From Campylobacter gracilis (GTDB lineage: Bacteria > Campylobacterota > Campylobacteria > Campylobacterales > Campylobacteraceae), in contig NZ_JAHAFS010000004.1 in assembly GCF_018374135.1 (NCBI RefSeq), positions 62,001 to 126,000 on the forward strand: DNA of 64,000 bases, read 5' to 3'. Positions within the stretch are counted from its first letter, which is position 1. Each line of letters starts with the position of its first letter. The notes below the pieces were generated by a model, which saw only the letters and a list, made by a program, of their open reading frames with translations, did not search any database and had not been told where the DNA came from. This document shows, in pieces, positions 45,492-54,609 of the stretch. The translations under genes were made by a program, and so were the position numbers.

Positions 45492-46214
45492 TCAGCCGCC
45501 TTTAAGTTCCCTACCTTCTAGGTATTCTTTTTCCACATCGTATTTTACGTTGCCGCAATTATCGAAATAATATTTGGGCGAATTGCTAGATTTTTCATAG
45601 TATGTTCTTAAATTATATTCAGTTGGAATTTTATCAAATAACAAAATAGATTTGGATTGCAAAAAGTTATCTCCAATTATAAAATTTTTATCCAACATAA
45701 GAAACACGCTATCTTCAAAACACAAAATCAAAGGCTTCGTAAAACCGACTATTTTATCGACAGAATCAACTTTCAGATATTGTTTCGGATCCGTTACGGT
45801 CGCCTTTAGTTCTGTAATATAGAAATCCTCAATAGTTTTTACTTTATTGCTGCTGTTTTTTAAAATTTTAAGATAATTCTCAAAGTTCAAGTCTTGCATT
45901 TCATAATAATCAGTGGAATACTTATGTTTTATATCATCGTTCTCTCTATAACTCGCTATCTTTTTTAATACGATAATTTCTTTATCTAAAAATTCTCCGA
46001 CGGCGCGCCTATACAGCTCCTCTTTCGGTAAAATTCTATCCTCTTTAAGACAGTATCCTTGCTTGTATTTGTTGTAATCGAAAGTAGAAACTATCACGAA
46101 GCCTCGTGAAGTGGAGTAATCTGGTACGATGCGGATAAATGCGGCACAGAGTATCGCCGCCAGAAGCAGCGCTCCAGCTAGCACTTTAAATTTAACGGAT
46201 TTATAAAATTTCAT
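45492..46214 (-). CDS. Membrane-anchored protein of unknown function
   Basis: 240 aa from the ATG at 46214, which has AAAAGGAG; the open frame to 46310 lacks one. One N-terminal transmembrane helix (about 8-27), then a ~210-residue probably periplasmic domain rich in Lys, Asp and Tyr with no motif that I know. Codons are AT-richer than those of neighbours. Function unknown. Confidence 0.65.
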   Translation of the reverse strand: MKFYKSVKFKVLAGALLLAAILCAAFIRIVPDYSTSRGFVIVSTFDYNKYKQGYCLKEDRILPKEELYRRAVGEFLDKEIIVLKKIASYRENDDIKHKYSTDYYEMQDLNFENYLKILKNSSNKVKTIEDFYITELKATVTDPKQYLKVDSVDKIVGFTKPLILCFEDSVFLMLDKNFIIGDNFLQSKSILLFDKIPTEYNLRTYYEKSSNSPKYYFDNCGNVKYDVEKEYLEGRELKGG

Positions 46215-46335
46215 ACCGACGCTCCTTTTAAAATTTAAAATTTCAGCGCAAATTTCCGCGATTTTACGATTAAATTTAAAACGCCCGCCGTTACAAAGCA
46301 GACAAGCCACGGTCGCCTAAATTTAAATCCTGCCG

Positions 46336-47154
46336 CTAGCCTTCGCGGTGCAGAATTATATAGCCCAGCTTCGTGCCGTTTTCGTCCGAAAACGCCCTCA
46401 CGTAAAAATAATGCCCGTCCTTTTTGATAAAGCTCTGCGCCCCAAAATCAAGCGTCGCCAAAATCGATAAAACGTCGTAATCCGGCGCGCTGTTTACGAC
46501 GATAAAGTCCTTGATAACGCCTATTTTATCGTAAAAGCAGTCGGTCTCAAACCTCTTATCTACGAGGATAAAAATATCGTTTCCCATGCGGTTGATCTGC
46601 GCGATGACGTGCTCGAAATCGAGCATTATCTCGGCGCTTCCGATAAATTTGCCCTCGCTAAAAACGGGCGAAATTCCGCGCATAAAAACCCCGCACCGCC
46701 CCATCTCGACGAGCGCTTTTGGAAGCAGACTATGGCGGATCTGCAAAAGCGAATGGCGAAACGAGCTCAGATCGTCGTCGTAAAATTCGTCGCTCCAGCT
46801 CCTAGCCAGGCTTCTGGTGTTTTGCGTATGAAAATGTATCTTCACGCCCGTGTAGAAGGGCACCGCGCTTAAGATGTCTTTGTATTTTTTCGTCACGTCC
46901 ATACACTCGCCATGTTTGCCGCTTTCGAAGCAGCGCACCACGTCGCTGTTCTGCGATAAAATCAGCGAGATCGCAAAGGCGTTTAGCTTCTCTTCGTCCA
47001 CGATCTTTTCAAACAAACTCGCGCTAAAATCGAACTGCTGCTTGATTTTTATCTCGTTTTCCTCGTTTTTAAAGCGCAGGTAAAACGCGAAGGTAGCGAC
47101 GCAGCAAGCAAGCGCGAAAAGGATTAGGTATTTTTTGGATCGCGCGCCTATCAT
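46336..47154 (-). CDS. Stand-alone Cache-like sensor protein without output domain
   Basis: 272 aa. One N-terminal transmembrane helix (about 9-26), then a periplasmic domain that resembles the double-Cache ligand-binding region of chemoreceptors and sensor kinases: KIHFHTQNTRSLARSW followed by DDLSSFRHSL, then GISPVFSEGKFIGSAEIMLDF. There is no HAMP, methyl-accepting, kinase or cyclase domain, and the protein ends ~10 residues after the sensor. It overlaps the HIT gene by 4 nt. Confidence 0.7.
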   Translation of the reverse strand: MIGARSKKYLILFALACCVATFAFYLRFKNEENEIKIKQQFDFSASLFEKIVDEEKLNAFAISLILSQNSDVVRCFESGKHGECMDVTKKYKDILSAVPFYTGVKIHFHTQNTRSLARSWSDEFYDDDLSSFRHSLLQIRHSLLPKALVEMGRCGVFMRGISPVFSEGKFIGSAEIMLDFEHVIAQINRMGNDIFILVDKRFETDCFYDKIGVIKDFIVVNSAPDYDVLSILATLDFGAQSFIKKDGHYFYVRAFSDENGTKLGYIILHREG

Positions 47155-47522
47155 CTGAATTCCATCTTTAAATTTGCCGCTAAAATTTCTGCAAATTCGC
47201 TAAATTCCGGCAGATCGAGCTTACCGTTTCGCATCTTTTTACCCCAAACGGACTCTGGAAAAAAACTGTCGTTTTTAAAGCGCGCTTGGACGTGAAAATG
47301 CACGCGCGGCACGTAGTTGGCGAAGCTTGCGATGTTGATCTTATCGGGCGCGTAAAACTCCCGCAGGCTCTTTTCGCACTGAAGCACGGCGCGCCACAGA
47401 TGCACCAGCGTCGCCTCGTCGCAGTCGCTGAGCTCTTTAAATTTTGCCTTCGTAAAGACCTTCACCCACGGCACTTCGTGCTCCTCGCGCTCCACATAAA
47501 TCATCTCATCTTCGTAAATCAT
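47151..47522 (-). CDS. HIT-family protein
   Basis: 123 aa from ATG 47522, preceded by AAGGAG; an upstream in-frame ATG at 47561 has none. The histidine-triad motif reads RVHFHVQARF (near 83-92), of the H-x-H-x-Q type, as in diadenosine/nucleotide hydrolases and transferases. Substrate unknown. Confidence 0.8.
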   Translation of the reverse strand: MIYEDEMIYVEREEHEVPWVKVFTKAKFKELSDCDEATLVHLWRAVLQCEKSLREFYAPDKINIASFANYVPRVHFHVQARFKNDSFFPESVWGKKMRNGKLDLPEFSEFAEILAANLKMEFR

Positions 47523-47655
47523 CGCTTCTCCTTGAAAATGGAATTTTAATGCAAAGCCCATTAAAGCTCGGTAAATTCCTCTTATATAAATAATATACTA
47601 AAATACAATAATTAAATATATCTATAAAATCTCGATATATTCGTGATTTTTATGT

Positions 47656-47661
47656 TATAAT
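47656..47661 (+). promoter_or_regulatory. -10 box of the second MFS gene
   Basis: TATAAT 24 nt before the ATG, in a strongly AT-rich 100-bp stretch. Confidence 0.5.
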
Positions 47662-47684
47662 TCTATCTTTTAAAAGGAATATAT

Positions 47685-48893
47685 ATGAAATCAGTTTGGG
47701 TAATGATCCTATGCGCCGCGGCGATTTTGATGATTACGATGGGCATTCGTATGTCATTAGGTCTTTTCGTGCAGCCTATAATGCAAGCAAATTCCCTATC
47801 CATCGCGCAAGTAAGCTTTGCGATGGCAACTACGCAGCTGGTATGGGGCTTTTCGCAACCGCTTAGTGGGATACTTGCAGACAGGCTCGGTGCCTACGTC
47901 GTGCTGTTTTGGGGCAGCGTGCTTCTGGCGATTAGCTGCACTCTTGTGCCGTTATTTAGCAGCGAAAGCGCGCTTGTATTAACGATGGGTTTTGGGCTTG
48001 CGCTGGGGCTTGGCGCGGGTAGTTTTCCAATTCTAATGAGCCTAATGGCGAAGCGCCTGCCATTTTCTATCCGCTCGGTTGCTAGCGGAGTGCTAAATGC
48101 AGGCGGCTCGTTCGGGCAGTTTTTATTTGCGCCAATGATTGGGTTTTGTATCGCAACGCCTGCTTTGGGATACGGCGGCGCATTTTTTACGCTCGCAGGG
48201 CTTAGCTTGCTAATTCTGCCGCTTGCGAGACTTTTGGCAGGCGGTAAAATTCTATTCGGCGAGCAAACCAGCCTGCATGAAGAAGATAAACGCAGCTTAG
48301 GCGAAGTGCTGCGTTTAGCGCTGCGCGATAAAAGCTATATTTTGATAAATTTAAGCTTTGCTACGTGCGGTTTTCACGTAGCGTTTTTAGTGACGCATCT
48401 GCCTAGCGAAGTAGCACTAAGCGGGCATGGCGCGCAGGTAGCGTCCTTTTCGCTCGCACTAATCGGTATCGCTAACATCGTAGGCAGCTTATTAGTAGGC
48501 TGGTGTGTTTCCAAAGTGCGCTGCAAAGTCATTTTATTTTGTATATATGCCCTGCGTATCGCTCTTATTGGTGCTTATGTGCTCTCGCCCAAAGATAGCC
48601 TTACGTTTTATATCTTCAGCGTGGGATTAGGATTTACCTGGTTAGCGACCGTACCGCCTACTGCGGCTGCCGTCGGTAAGCTATTAGGGACGCGATATTT
48701 AGCAAGCCTATTTGGATTTACGATGCTTTCGCATCAAATCGGCGGATTTTTTGGCGCATATATCGGAGGTCTTGCGGTGCGAGCATACGGCGCGTATGAT
48801 TATATGTGGTATTTGGATATGACACTAGCGGCTATTGCAGCTCTGCTAAGCCTGCCTATGCGTGAAGCTAAGATGAAGCACGTGAAATTTTAA
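47685..48893 (+). CDS. Major facilitator superfamily transporter
   Basis: 402 aa, 12 transmembrane helices. It has the pattern GMGIRMSLGLFVQPI and the helix 2-3 loop GILADRLGAYVVLF typical of the OFA/MCT-like (monocarboxylate/oxalate-formate) branch. AAAAGGA precedes the ATG. Cargo unknown; organic acids are plausible for that branch. Confidence 0.87.
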   Translation: MKSVWVMILCAAAILMITMGIRMSLGLFVQPIMQANSLSIAQVSFAMATTQLVWGFSQPLSGILADRLGAYVVLFWGSVLLAISCTLVPLFSSESALVLTMGFGLALGLGAGSFPILMSLMAKRLPFSIRSVASGVLNAGGSFGQFLFAPMIGFCIATPALGYGGAFFTLAGLSLLILPLARLLAGGKILFGEQTSLHEEDKRSLGEVLRLALRDKSYILINLSFATCGFHVAFLVTHLPSEVALSGHGAQVASFSLALIGIANIVGSLLVGWCVSKVRCKVILFCIYALRIALIGAYVLSPKDSLTFYIFSVGLGFTWLATVPPTAAAVGKLLGTRYLASLFGFTMLSHQIGGFFGAYIGGLAVRAYGAYDYMWYLDMTLAAIAALLSLPMREAKMKHVKF

Positions 48894-49114
48894 AAATTTT
48901 ATGGGATTTTGAAATTTACGGACGGAATTTTCGCGAAATTTTGCAAGCTAAATTACGACAGAATTTTGGAAATTTTAAAATTTATCGGATTTTATGTTTC
49001 GCACTATGAAATTTTACTTTAGCTTTAAAATTCCGCTACGATAAAATGCAAAATCCGCTTATGCTTTCAAATTTAGCCGAGAGGAGCTTTTAAATTTTAT
49101 AGAATTTTGAAATT

Positions 49115-49723
49115 TTAAAATTTCGGCTCGTGCAGCATTTTAAGAGCCGGCGCGAGAGCGTCTGCAAAGCCTTTAAATTTTTCAAATTCCTCCACGCTAA
49201 ACTCTGTGCTAAACTCCGCTCCCGCAGCACCGAAGCTTGCTTCATAAATAAAACCCGATTTTTTTAAAAAATGTTCAAATTTCGCCACCGCCGCAAACGG
49301 CACGAAAAATATGCACTTCTTACGCAGCACGAATTCCACTAGCTCTGCGGCGTCCGCAGCGGCGTCTATCGCGGCATTCGCGCTACTAGCGTATGCCCGC
49401 ACTAGCCCGCCGGTACCCAGCTTGATGCCGCCGAAGTAGCGCACCACGAGCACGGCGGCATTAATGAGCTCGGCGCCGCGAAGTGCGTTTAGACACGGTG
49501 CGCCCGCGGTCGATTTGGGCTCGCCGTCGTCGCTTGAGTTTTCTACGATCTGCCCGGGCTCGTTCAGCGCGCGATACGCCCATACGATATGCCGCGCCTT
49601 GGGGTGTTGCTGCCGCAACTGCGCACGCAGCGCCTCAAAGCTCGCTATCGGCGCGAGATAGGCGATGAAGCTTGATTTTTTGATCTCCTGCGCGGCGCTG
49701 ATCTCTTTTTCAATCGTTTTCAA
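49115..49723 (-). CDS. YigZ/IMPACT-family protein
   Basis: 202 aa. The UPF0029/IMPACT core is clear: KKSSFIAYLAP, WAYRAL, NSSDDGEPKSTAGAP (about 62-76) and VRYFGGIKLGTGGLVRAYASS. Such proteins bind nucleic acid or ribosome-associated factors; the bacterial role is not settled. Divergent from galU. Confidence 0.9.
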   Translation of the reverse strand: MKTIEKEISAAQEIKKSSFIAYLAPIASFEALRAQLRQQHPKARHIVWAYRALNEPGQIVENSSDDGEPKSTAGAPCLNALRGAELINAAVLVVRYFGGIKLGTGGLVRAYASSANAAIDAAADAAELVEFVLRKKCIFFVPFAAVAKFEHFLKKSGFIYEASFGAAGAEFSTEFSVEEFEKFKGFADALAPALKMLHEPKF

Positions 49724-49757
49724 GGCTTTCCTTTGCGGAATTTTATCTTTTTTGCAT

Positions 49758-49763
49758 TATAAT
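49758..49763 (+). promoter_or_regulatory. -10 box of galU
   Basis: GCATTATAATAAAAG, 31 nt before the galU ATG. Confidence 0.5.
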
Positions 49764-49793
49764 AAAAGTTCAAAAAAAGATCAAAGGAGCTTC

Positions 49794-50630
49794 ATGATCC
49801 AGACTTGTTTATTTCCCGCGGCGGGCTACGGCACGCGCTTTTTGCCCGCGACCAAATCACTACCAAAAGAGATGCTTCCGATCCTTACCAAGCCGCTCAT
49901 TCACTACGGCGTGGACGAGGCGCTGGAGGCGGGCATGGACAATATGGCCTTCGTCACGGGTCGCGGCAAACGCGCGCTGGAGGATTATTTTGACCGCAGC
50001 TACGAGCTGGAGGATCAAATTTCAGGCAGTAGCAAGGAGTATCTGCTCGACGAGATCAGAGCGCTTATGAAGCGCTGCACCTTCTCTTTCACGCGCCAAG
50101 AGCAGATGAAGGGGCTCGGTAACGCGATTTATACGGGTAAAATTTTAATCCGCGACGAGCCTTTCGGTGTGGTGCTTGCAGACGATCTATGCGTGAACGA
50201 AAACGGCGAGGGCGTGCTTGCGCAGATGGTTAAAATTTACGAAAAATACCGCTGCAGCGTCGTTGCGGTAATGGAGGTGCCGCCGCAAGACGTAAACAAA
50301 TACGGCATCATCGCAGGAAAGAGTATCAGCGACGATCTGATAATGGTCTCGGATATGATCGAAAAGCCCGAGGCTAGCGAGGCTCCGTCGAGCTTAGCCA
50401 TCATCGGGCGCTACATCCTAACGCCTAATATTTTCGATCTCATCGAGCAGACGGCGCCGGGTAAAAACGGCGAGGTGCAGATCACTGACGCGCTTTTAAA
50501 ACAGGCTCAAAACGGCGTGGTGATCGCGTATAAATTTAAAGGCACTCGCTTCGACTGCGGCTCGGTAAAAGGCTACGTGGAGGCGATCAAATATTTCTAC
50601 GAGCGAGAATTCGGCGATGGTAAAAAATGA
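49794..50630 (+). CDS. galU: UTP-glucose-1-phosphate uridylyltransferase
   Basis: 278 aa from ATG 49794, with AAAGGAG; the longer frame from 49665 would overlap the yigZ-like gene and the promoter. The nucleotide-binding FPAAGYGTRFLPATKSLPKEMLPI (residues 7-30) is that of GalU, and VLADDLC and EKPEASEAPS follow. It makes UDP-glucose for surface glycans. Overlaps pgi by 14 nt. Confidence 0.95.
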   Translation: MIQTCLFPAAGYGTRFLPATKSLPKEMLPILTKPLIHYGVDEALEAGMDNMAFVTGRGKRALEDYFDRSYELEDQISGSSKEYLLDEIRALMKRCTFSFTRQEQMKGLGNAIYTGKILIRDEPFGVVLADDLCVNENGEGVLAQMVKIYEKYRCSVVAVMEVPPQDVNKYGIIAGKSISDDLIMVSDMIEKPEASEAPSSLAIIGRYILTPNIFDLIEQTAPGKNGEVQITDALLKQAQNGVVIAYKFKGTRFDCGSVKGYVEAIKYFYEREFGDGKK

Positions 50631-51879
50631 GCTGTTTTTCCCGCCGGCAAAAGAGGGCGCGCTAGAAGAGGTAGCGGCAAAGATCCGCGCCGAATACGAA
50701 AGCGGCGAGGTAGGCTACTACCGCCTGCCGCAGCAAGGCGCAGACGAAATAGCGCGGGCGGAGGAATTTTTTAGCGCGCGAAGCTACGACGGGGTCGTGC
50801 TTTTGGGCATCGGGGGTTCCAGCGTTGGCGTGCGGGCGCTTTATGAGATGCTGCGTCCGCGCGTAAGAAAGAATTTGCGCTTTGAAATTTTAGATAATTT
50901 AGACGCTTTTAGCGTGCGTCACGCGCTCGAAGGACTAAATTTTGCTCGCACGATCTTTATCGTATCGTCCAAATCAGGCGGCACGATTGAGACGATCTCG
51001 CTTTTTAAGGTCGTTTTGCAGCGTTTTGGAATTTCAGATTTAAAGACGCTAGCAAAAAATTTCATCTTCATCACCGATGCAGGCTCGCCGCTGGATGTCT
51101 TCGCGCGCGAGCACGGCGCCTGCGTGATAAATATGCCCGCTAACGTAGGCGGTCGTTTTAGCGTGTTAAGTGCGGTAGGGCTAGTGCCCGCAGTTGGGCT
51201 AGGCCTTGATGCAAGCGCGATGCTACGCGGAGCTGCCGCCGCAAAAGAGCGGTATCTGGATGAAATTTTAGCAGGCGATCCCGCTAAAATCGCGGAGAAT
51301 AAAATTCTACGAAAAGCCCATCACTACGCCACGCACAAAAGTGCGAAAATTAACGTCCTTTTTAGCTATGGCGATGCGCTGCGCGCATTGGGCGAGTGGT
51401 ACGTGCAGCTATGGGCGGAAAGCCTAGGTAAAAAGATCGGCTTTAGCCGCGAGGGGCTTACTCCTGTGGGGCTTGTAGGCTCGCGCGATCAGCACAGCTT
51501 CCTTCAGCTCATAATGGACGGCGTAAAGGATAAGACCGTGACTTTCTTAAAGCTCACGGACAACGGCACTGCGGATGCGGTGCCCGGTATCAGTCTGCAA
51601 GGTCTTGAGGGCTGTGACTTCGTAAACGGCATGCGACTGGATGAGGTGCTAAATCTTCAGTGCGATGCTACGCTGCAAGCCGTACTAAATGAGGGTATAA
51701 GCGTCGATCTCATCGAGGTTTCGCGGCTTAGTGAACAGAGCGTGGGCGAGCTATTTTACTACTTCGAGCTGCTAACCAGCGCTACTGGAGCGATACTGGG
51801 CGTCACCACTTACGATCAGCCGGGCGTCGAGGTAGGTAAGAGAATTTTAAAATCGCTAGTTTTGAAATCGCGAGATTAG
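50617..51879 (+). CDS. pgi: Glucose-6-phosphate isomerase
   Basis: 420 aa, the short Campylobacter-type Pgi. GIGGSSVGVRALYE (about 67-80), SKSGGTIET (about 116-124) and GLVGSRDQHSFLQLIMDG carry the sugar-phosphate-binding and catalytic residues. Together with galU it directs hexose phosphate to nucleotide sugars; Campylobacter usually runs this part of glycolysis in the gluconeogenic direction. Confidence 0.94.
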   Translation: MVKNELFFPPAKEGALEEVAAKIRAEYESGEVGYYRLPQQGADEIARAEEFFSARSYDGVVLLGIGGSSVGVRALYEMLRPRVRKNLRFEILDNLDAFSVRHALEGLNFARTIFIVSSKSGGTIETISLFKVVLQRFGISDLKTLAKNFIFITDAGSPLDVFAREHGACVINMPANVGGRFSVLSAVGLVPAVGLGLDASAMLRGAAAAKERYLDEILAGDPAKIAENKILRKAHHYATHKSAKINVLFSYGDALRALGEWYVQLWAESLGKKIGFSREGLTPVGLVGSRDQHSFLQLIMDGVKDKTVTFLKLTDNGTADAVPGISLQGLEGCDFVNGMRLDEVLNLQCDATLQAVLNEGISVDLIEVSRLSEQSVGELFYYFELLTSATGAILGVTTYDQPGVEVGKRILKSLVLKSRD

Positions 51880-52113
51880 AATTTGCGGCGCTAGCTAGAC
51901 GGAATTTCGCTGGGTCAAATTTTACTAAAGCCAGGCTCTACTCGCACCCTATTTTGCTTAGGCTAAATTTTAGAATTTTAAAATTGGCGCCGCGAAATTT
52001 TGATTTCGCGCTACGAGCATTTGGAATTTTTTCGCAAAATTTCACGGTAAAATTCCAAAATTGTACCGCGAGGCTTAAAAATTTTACGACTTGCGAGCGC
52101 ACAAGGAGGCAAA

Positions 52114-52512
52114 ATGAAAATCACAGAAATCGATCACTTTGTACTAGTTACGGGCGATCTGCAAAAATGCGTGGAATTTTACGAAGGAATTCTGGGGCTA
52201 GAGCACGTTTGCGAGGGCGACAAACACAGCCTGCGTTTCGGCTCCTCAAAGATCAACATCCACACTCGCGCGGGCGAGTTCGCGCCGTTTGCGGCGCGTC
52301 CTAGCGCAGGCTCAGCGGACTTTTGCCTCATCTGCGAAGATCAAAGCGCACAGCAGCTCAAAACGGAGCTGGAAAGCAAAGGAGCGCAAATAGAGCTTGG
52401 CGTCGTACCTCGCAACGGCGCGCGCGGCGCTATGCAAAGTATCTATCTGCGCGATCCTGACGGCAATCTCGTAGAGCTCGGCGTATATGAAGGCAGCGAT
52501 GATAGCGCGTAA
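52114..52512 (+). CDS. VOC-family (glyoxalase/dioxygenase-fold) protein
   Basis: 132 aa. Two beta-alpha-beta-beta-beta modules: the opening ITEIDHFVLVTGDLQKCVEFYEGILGL gives the first metal His (His8) and the closing LRDPDGNLVELG the last metal Glu. It resembles the YwkD/VirE-type VOC proteins of unknown substrate. CAAGGAGG-like spacing before the ATG is good. Confidence 0.88.
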   Translation: MKITEIDHFVLVTGDLQKCVEFYEGILGLEHVCEGDKHSLRFGSSKINIHTRAGEFAPFAARPSAGSADFCLICEDQSAQQLKTELESKGAQIELGVVPRNGARGAMQSIYLRDPDGNLVELGVYEGSDDSA

Positions 52513-52665
52513 ATTTTGAGATAAAATTTCAAGCGGAACGTTAAAATTTAAATTTTCTAAATTCTATCTTTCATTAAAGATCAATATTCTGCGGATTAAA
52601 TTACTTATCCCTCGACATGCTAATTATGTATCGTTTATATATTTTTGAAACCTTATCTTTTGTTT

Positions 52666-53385
52666 TTAGAATTTCATAAATTTGTTCATTTTATTCACTA
52701 TTATTTTTGCGATATCATAAGGCGGTTTCCAAAATAAATATCCCTCTGCAATATCTATATTTAGCGTATCCAAGAAATATTTTTGCAGCTTGCCAAACTC
52801 CTTTTTATTATTGATCGTAAATACTTCGGAATCGAAACCGTTGCATATCAGTAATTTATCACAAAGCAAGAACCTAGCGGTTCTTTCAAATAGAATATAG
52901 CAGAGAAATTTAATAATAGGCATAAGCGACAAGCCCATAATTATAAAAATAAACATATAAAATTTAAAGTTGTATAATGCCACGACGATCATTATAAATA
53001 AAACTAAAACACAAAATTCAATTTTCACATCAAAGGGCGCAAAATTGGGAATCATATAAGCATATCTGTAAACGGAGATATTTTTTAACGCCATCTCTTT
53101 TTCGCATTTTGTTTTATTTTTAAATTCTATTTTGTCCTTCATAAAGGTTATCGTTTTTTTGCTATTTATAAAGTTTGCCGCGTATATAAGGAAAAATGCG
53201 GTGCCATAACCTAGTAATATTTTCATATAAAACCTAAATTTATACTCGCCGTCCAAATTCTGTATCAAAGAACAAATTAACAAAATTCCAAGAGCTATCA
53301 GCCAAAACAGATCGTCTAGCTTTTTTATAACTATCGGCTCTTTGTCGTAATCTCTAACCCTAGCTTCTTTGTTTCTTGCATCCAT
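52666..53385 (-). CDS. RDYDK-family membrane protein (copy without repeat head)
   Basis: 239 aa. A short N-terminal segment with RDYDKEP (11-17) is followed by two helices (about 27-45 and 52-70), a loop with KDKIEFKNKTKCEKEMALKNI, then two more helices (about 120-160) and a ~75-residue tail with LLCDKLLICN and LDTLNIDI. The same layout is seen in the next gene upstream and at 63225. It lacks the Asn/Ser/Glu repeat head. AT-rich codons. Family and function not recognised. Confidence 0.65.
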   Translation of the reverse strand: MDARNKEARVRDYDKEPIVIKKLDDLFWLIALGILLICSLIQNLDGEYKFRFYMKILLGYGTAFFLIYAANFINSKKTITFMKDKIEFKNKTKCEKEMALKNISVYRYAYMIPNFAPFDVKIEFCVLVLFIMIVVALYNFKFYMFIFIIMGLSLMPIIKFLCYILFERTARFLLCDKLLICNGFDSEVFTINNKKEFGKLQKYFLDTLNIDIAEGYLFWKPPYDIAKIIVNKMNKFMKF

Positions 53386-53396
53386 AACCGCCCGCT

Positions 53397-54509
53397 TTAG
53401 CTAAGATAATATTTTTCTATTTTATCAATATCGATATGTTTTCTAATCAAAAACCATTCTTTTATCTCGTTTAGCCTTTCCGCACCATATACGCAAACTA
53501 AATAATTTTTTGCCGATAAAATAGAGCTTAAATAATAAGTATTTTCCTGCTCATAGTACGGATAATCCACTACGATTGCAGAAAAGAATGAAAAATTCTT
53601 AAAATTGCCTACAATTAAAAAGTGAAAAAATATTTTCAAAAAGATTGCAGAAAGTATTGAAAAAATGAAGAATAATAAAATTTGCGATGATAGAAACGAT
53701 AGTGCTGCAATAGAAAAAATTATAATAATATTATAAATGAGGCGACGAATCTTATCATCGTTGCAATACCCCCAAAATGGTCTGCTTATCACATAATTTA
53801 AATGAATATTGTTCGTCCTTCTCTCAAGCTCGCCGTTGTTATAGAAATCTATAGAATTATTCATAAAGTAGATTTTGCAATTATTATTGCTTACACAGCT
53901 GTTATAAATAAGTCTCAATACTATCGCTATAAAAATTCCAAATATAACGCTAGAGCTTATTTCCATCATCGATATATGGCGTTTTGGAAAAATTAAATCC
54001 CATATGCTTAGAATATATCCGCCCAAAATCATAGGCGCGTATAAAAATGTAATTGTAGATATTAGTAGCCTCTCATAATTTTTTACTATTATTGGCTCTT
54101 TGTCGTAATCCCTTGCTTTAGAATTCTGCGGTAAGGCGCCGCTATCATCTGAGATAGAATTTTGCGGCTCTGCGCTGTTTTCACAGGCAGAATTCTGAGC
54201 CGCTTCGGCTTCTAATTCGGCTTTTAAATTTAAAGCGCCAGGATCGGAATTTATGGTTTCAGAATTTGAAGCTTCGGAATTTGAAGATTTATAATTCAGG
54301 GATTTAGAATTTAAGATTTCGGAATTCGGAGGTTCAGAATTCATGAATTCAAAATTCGAAACTTCAAAATTAGAGGCTTCGGAATTCTGGATTTCAGAAT
54401 TCGGGACTTTAAAATTTTCGCCGTTAGAATTTTGTACCAAGCCCAGCTTCGGCTCTTGATGCCGCTTTTGTAGTAGCCTTTTTAATTCCTCAAGCCTGCC
54501 TTGATCCAT
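53397..54509 (-). CDS. RDYDK-family membrane protein with 11 x 5-aa repeat head
   Basis: 370 aa. Residues 1-36 are a charged helix (EELKRLLQKRHQEP). Residues 37-91 are eleven N(S/F/Y)(E/K/D)xx pentads; these are unlike the A(D/N)Lxx pentapeptide-repeat family. An acidic linker ends in RDYDKEP (133-139). Helices follow in pairs (about 147-170, 180-205 and 270-320) around a loop similar to that of the 52666 protein. The last ~60 residues (YLVCVYGAERLNEIKEWF) match the paralog's tail. The two genes are 11 nt apart and probably one transcript. No function known. Confidence 0.7.
   Translation of the reverse strand: MDQGRLEELKRLLQKRHQEPKLGLVQNSNGENFKVPNSEIQNSEASNFEVSNFEFMNSEPPNSEILNSKSLNYKSSNSEASNSETINSDPGALNLKAELEAEAAQNSACENSAEPQNSISDDSGALPQNSKARDYDKEPIIVKNYERLLISTITFLYAPMILGGYILSIWDLIFPKRHISMMEISSSVIFGIFIAIVLRLIYNSCVSNNNCKIYFMNNSIDFYNNGELERRTNNIHLNYVISRPFWGYCNDDKIRRLIYNIIIIFSIAALSFLSSQILLFFIFSILSAIFLKIFFHFLIVGNFKNFSFFSAIVVDYPYYEQENTYYLSSILSAKNYLVCVYGAERLNEIKEWFLIRKHIDIDKIEKYYLS
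54237..54401 (-). repeat. 15-bp in-frame tandem repeat, 11 units
   Basis: Encodes residues 37-91 of the protein above. Most units contain GAATTC, GAATTT or AAATTC, i.e. a RAATTY hexamer at the same place in the unit. Confidence 0.85.
54405..54509 (-). repeat. Near-identical 105-bp gene head, inverted copy 1
   Basis: The first 35 codons differ from 63225-63329 at only three nucleotides, and the two copies face each other across 8.7 kb. Confidence 0.85.
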
Positions 54510-54609
54510 TTTTGCTGCCTTTAAATTTTGGACGCGCCATTTTATACCCTCGCCGCTTAAAGCTCAGTAAATTTTACCGCTCGCCCGCTGTGCGCCGTTT
54601 GATCAAAAT

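Noticed and set aside
51954..52304. 116-codon frame overlapping the VOC gene
   Set aside because: Its first half is AAATTTTA intergenic sequence and its second half is the VOC gene in another frame; the VOC frame has the conserved motifs.
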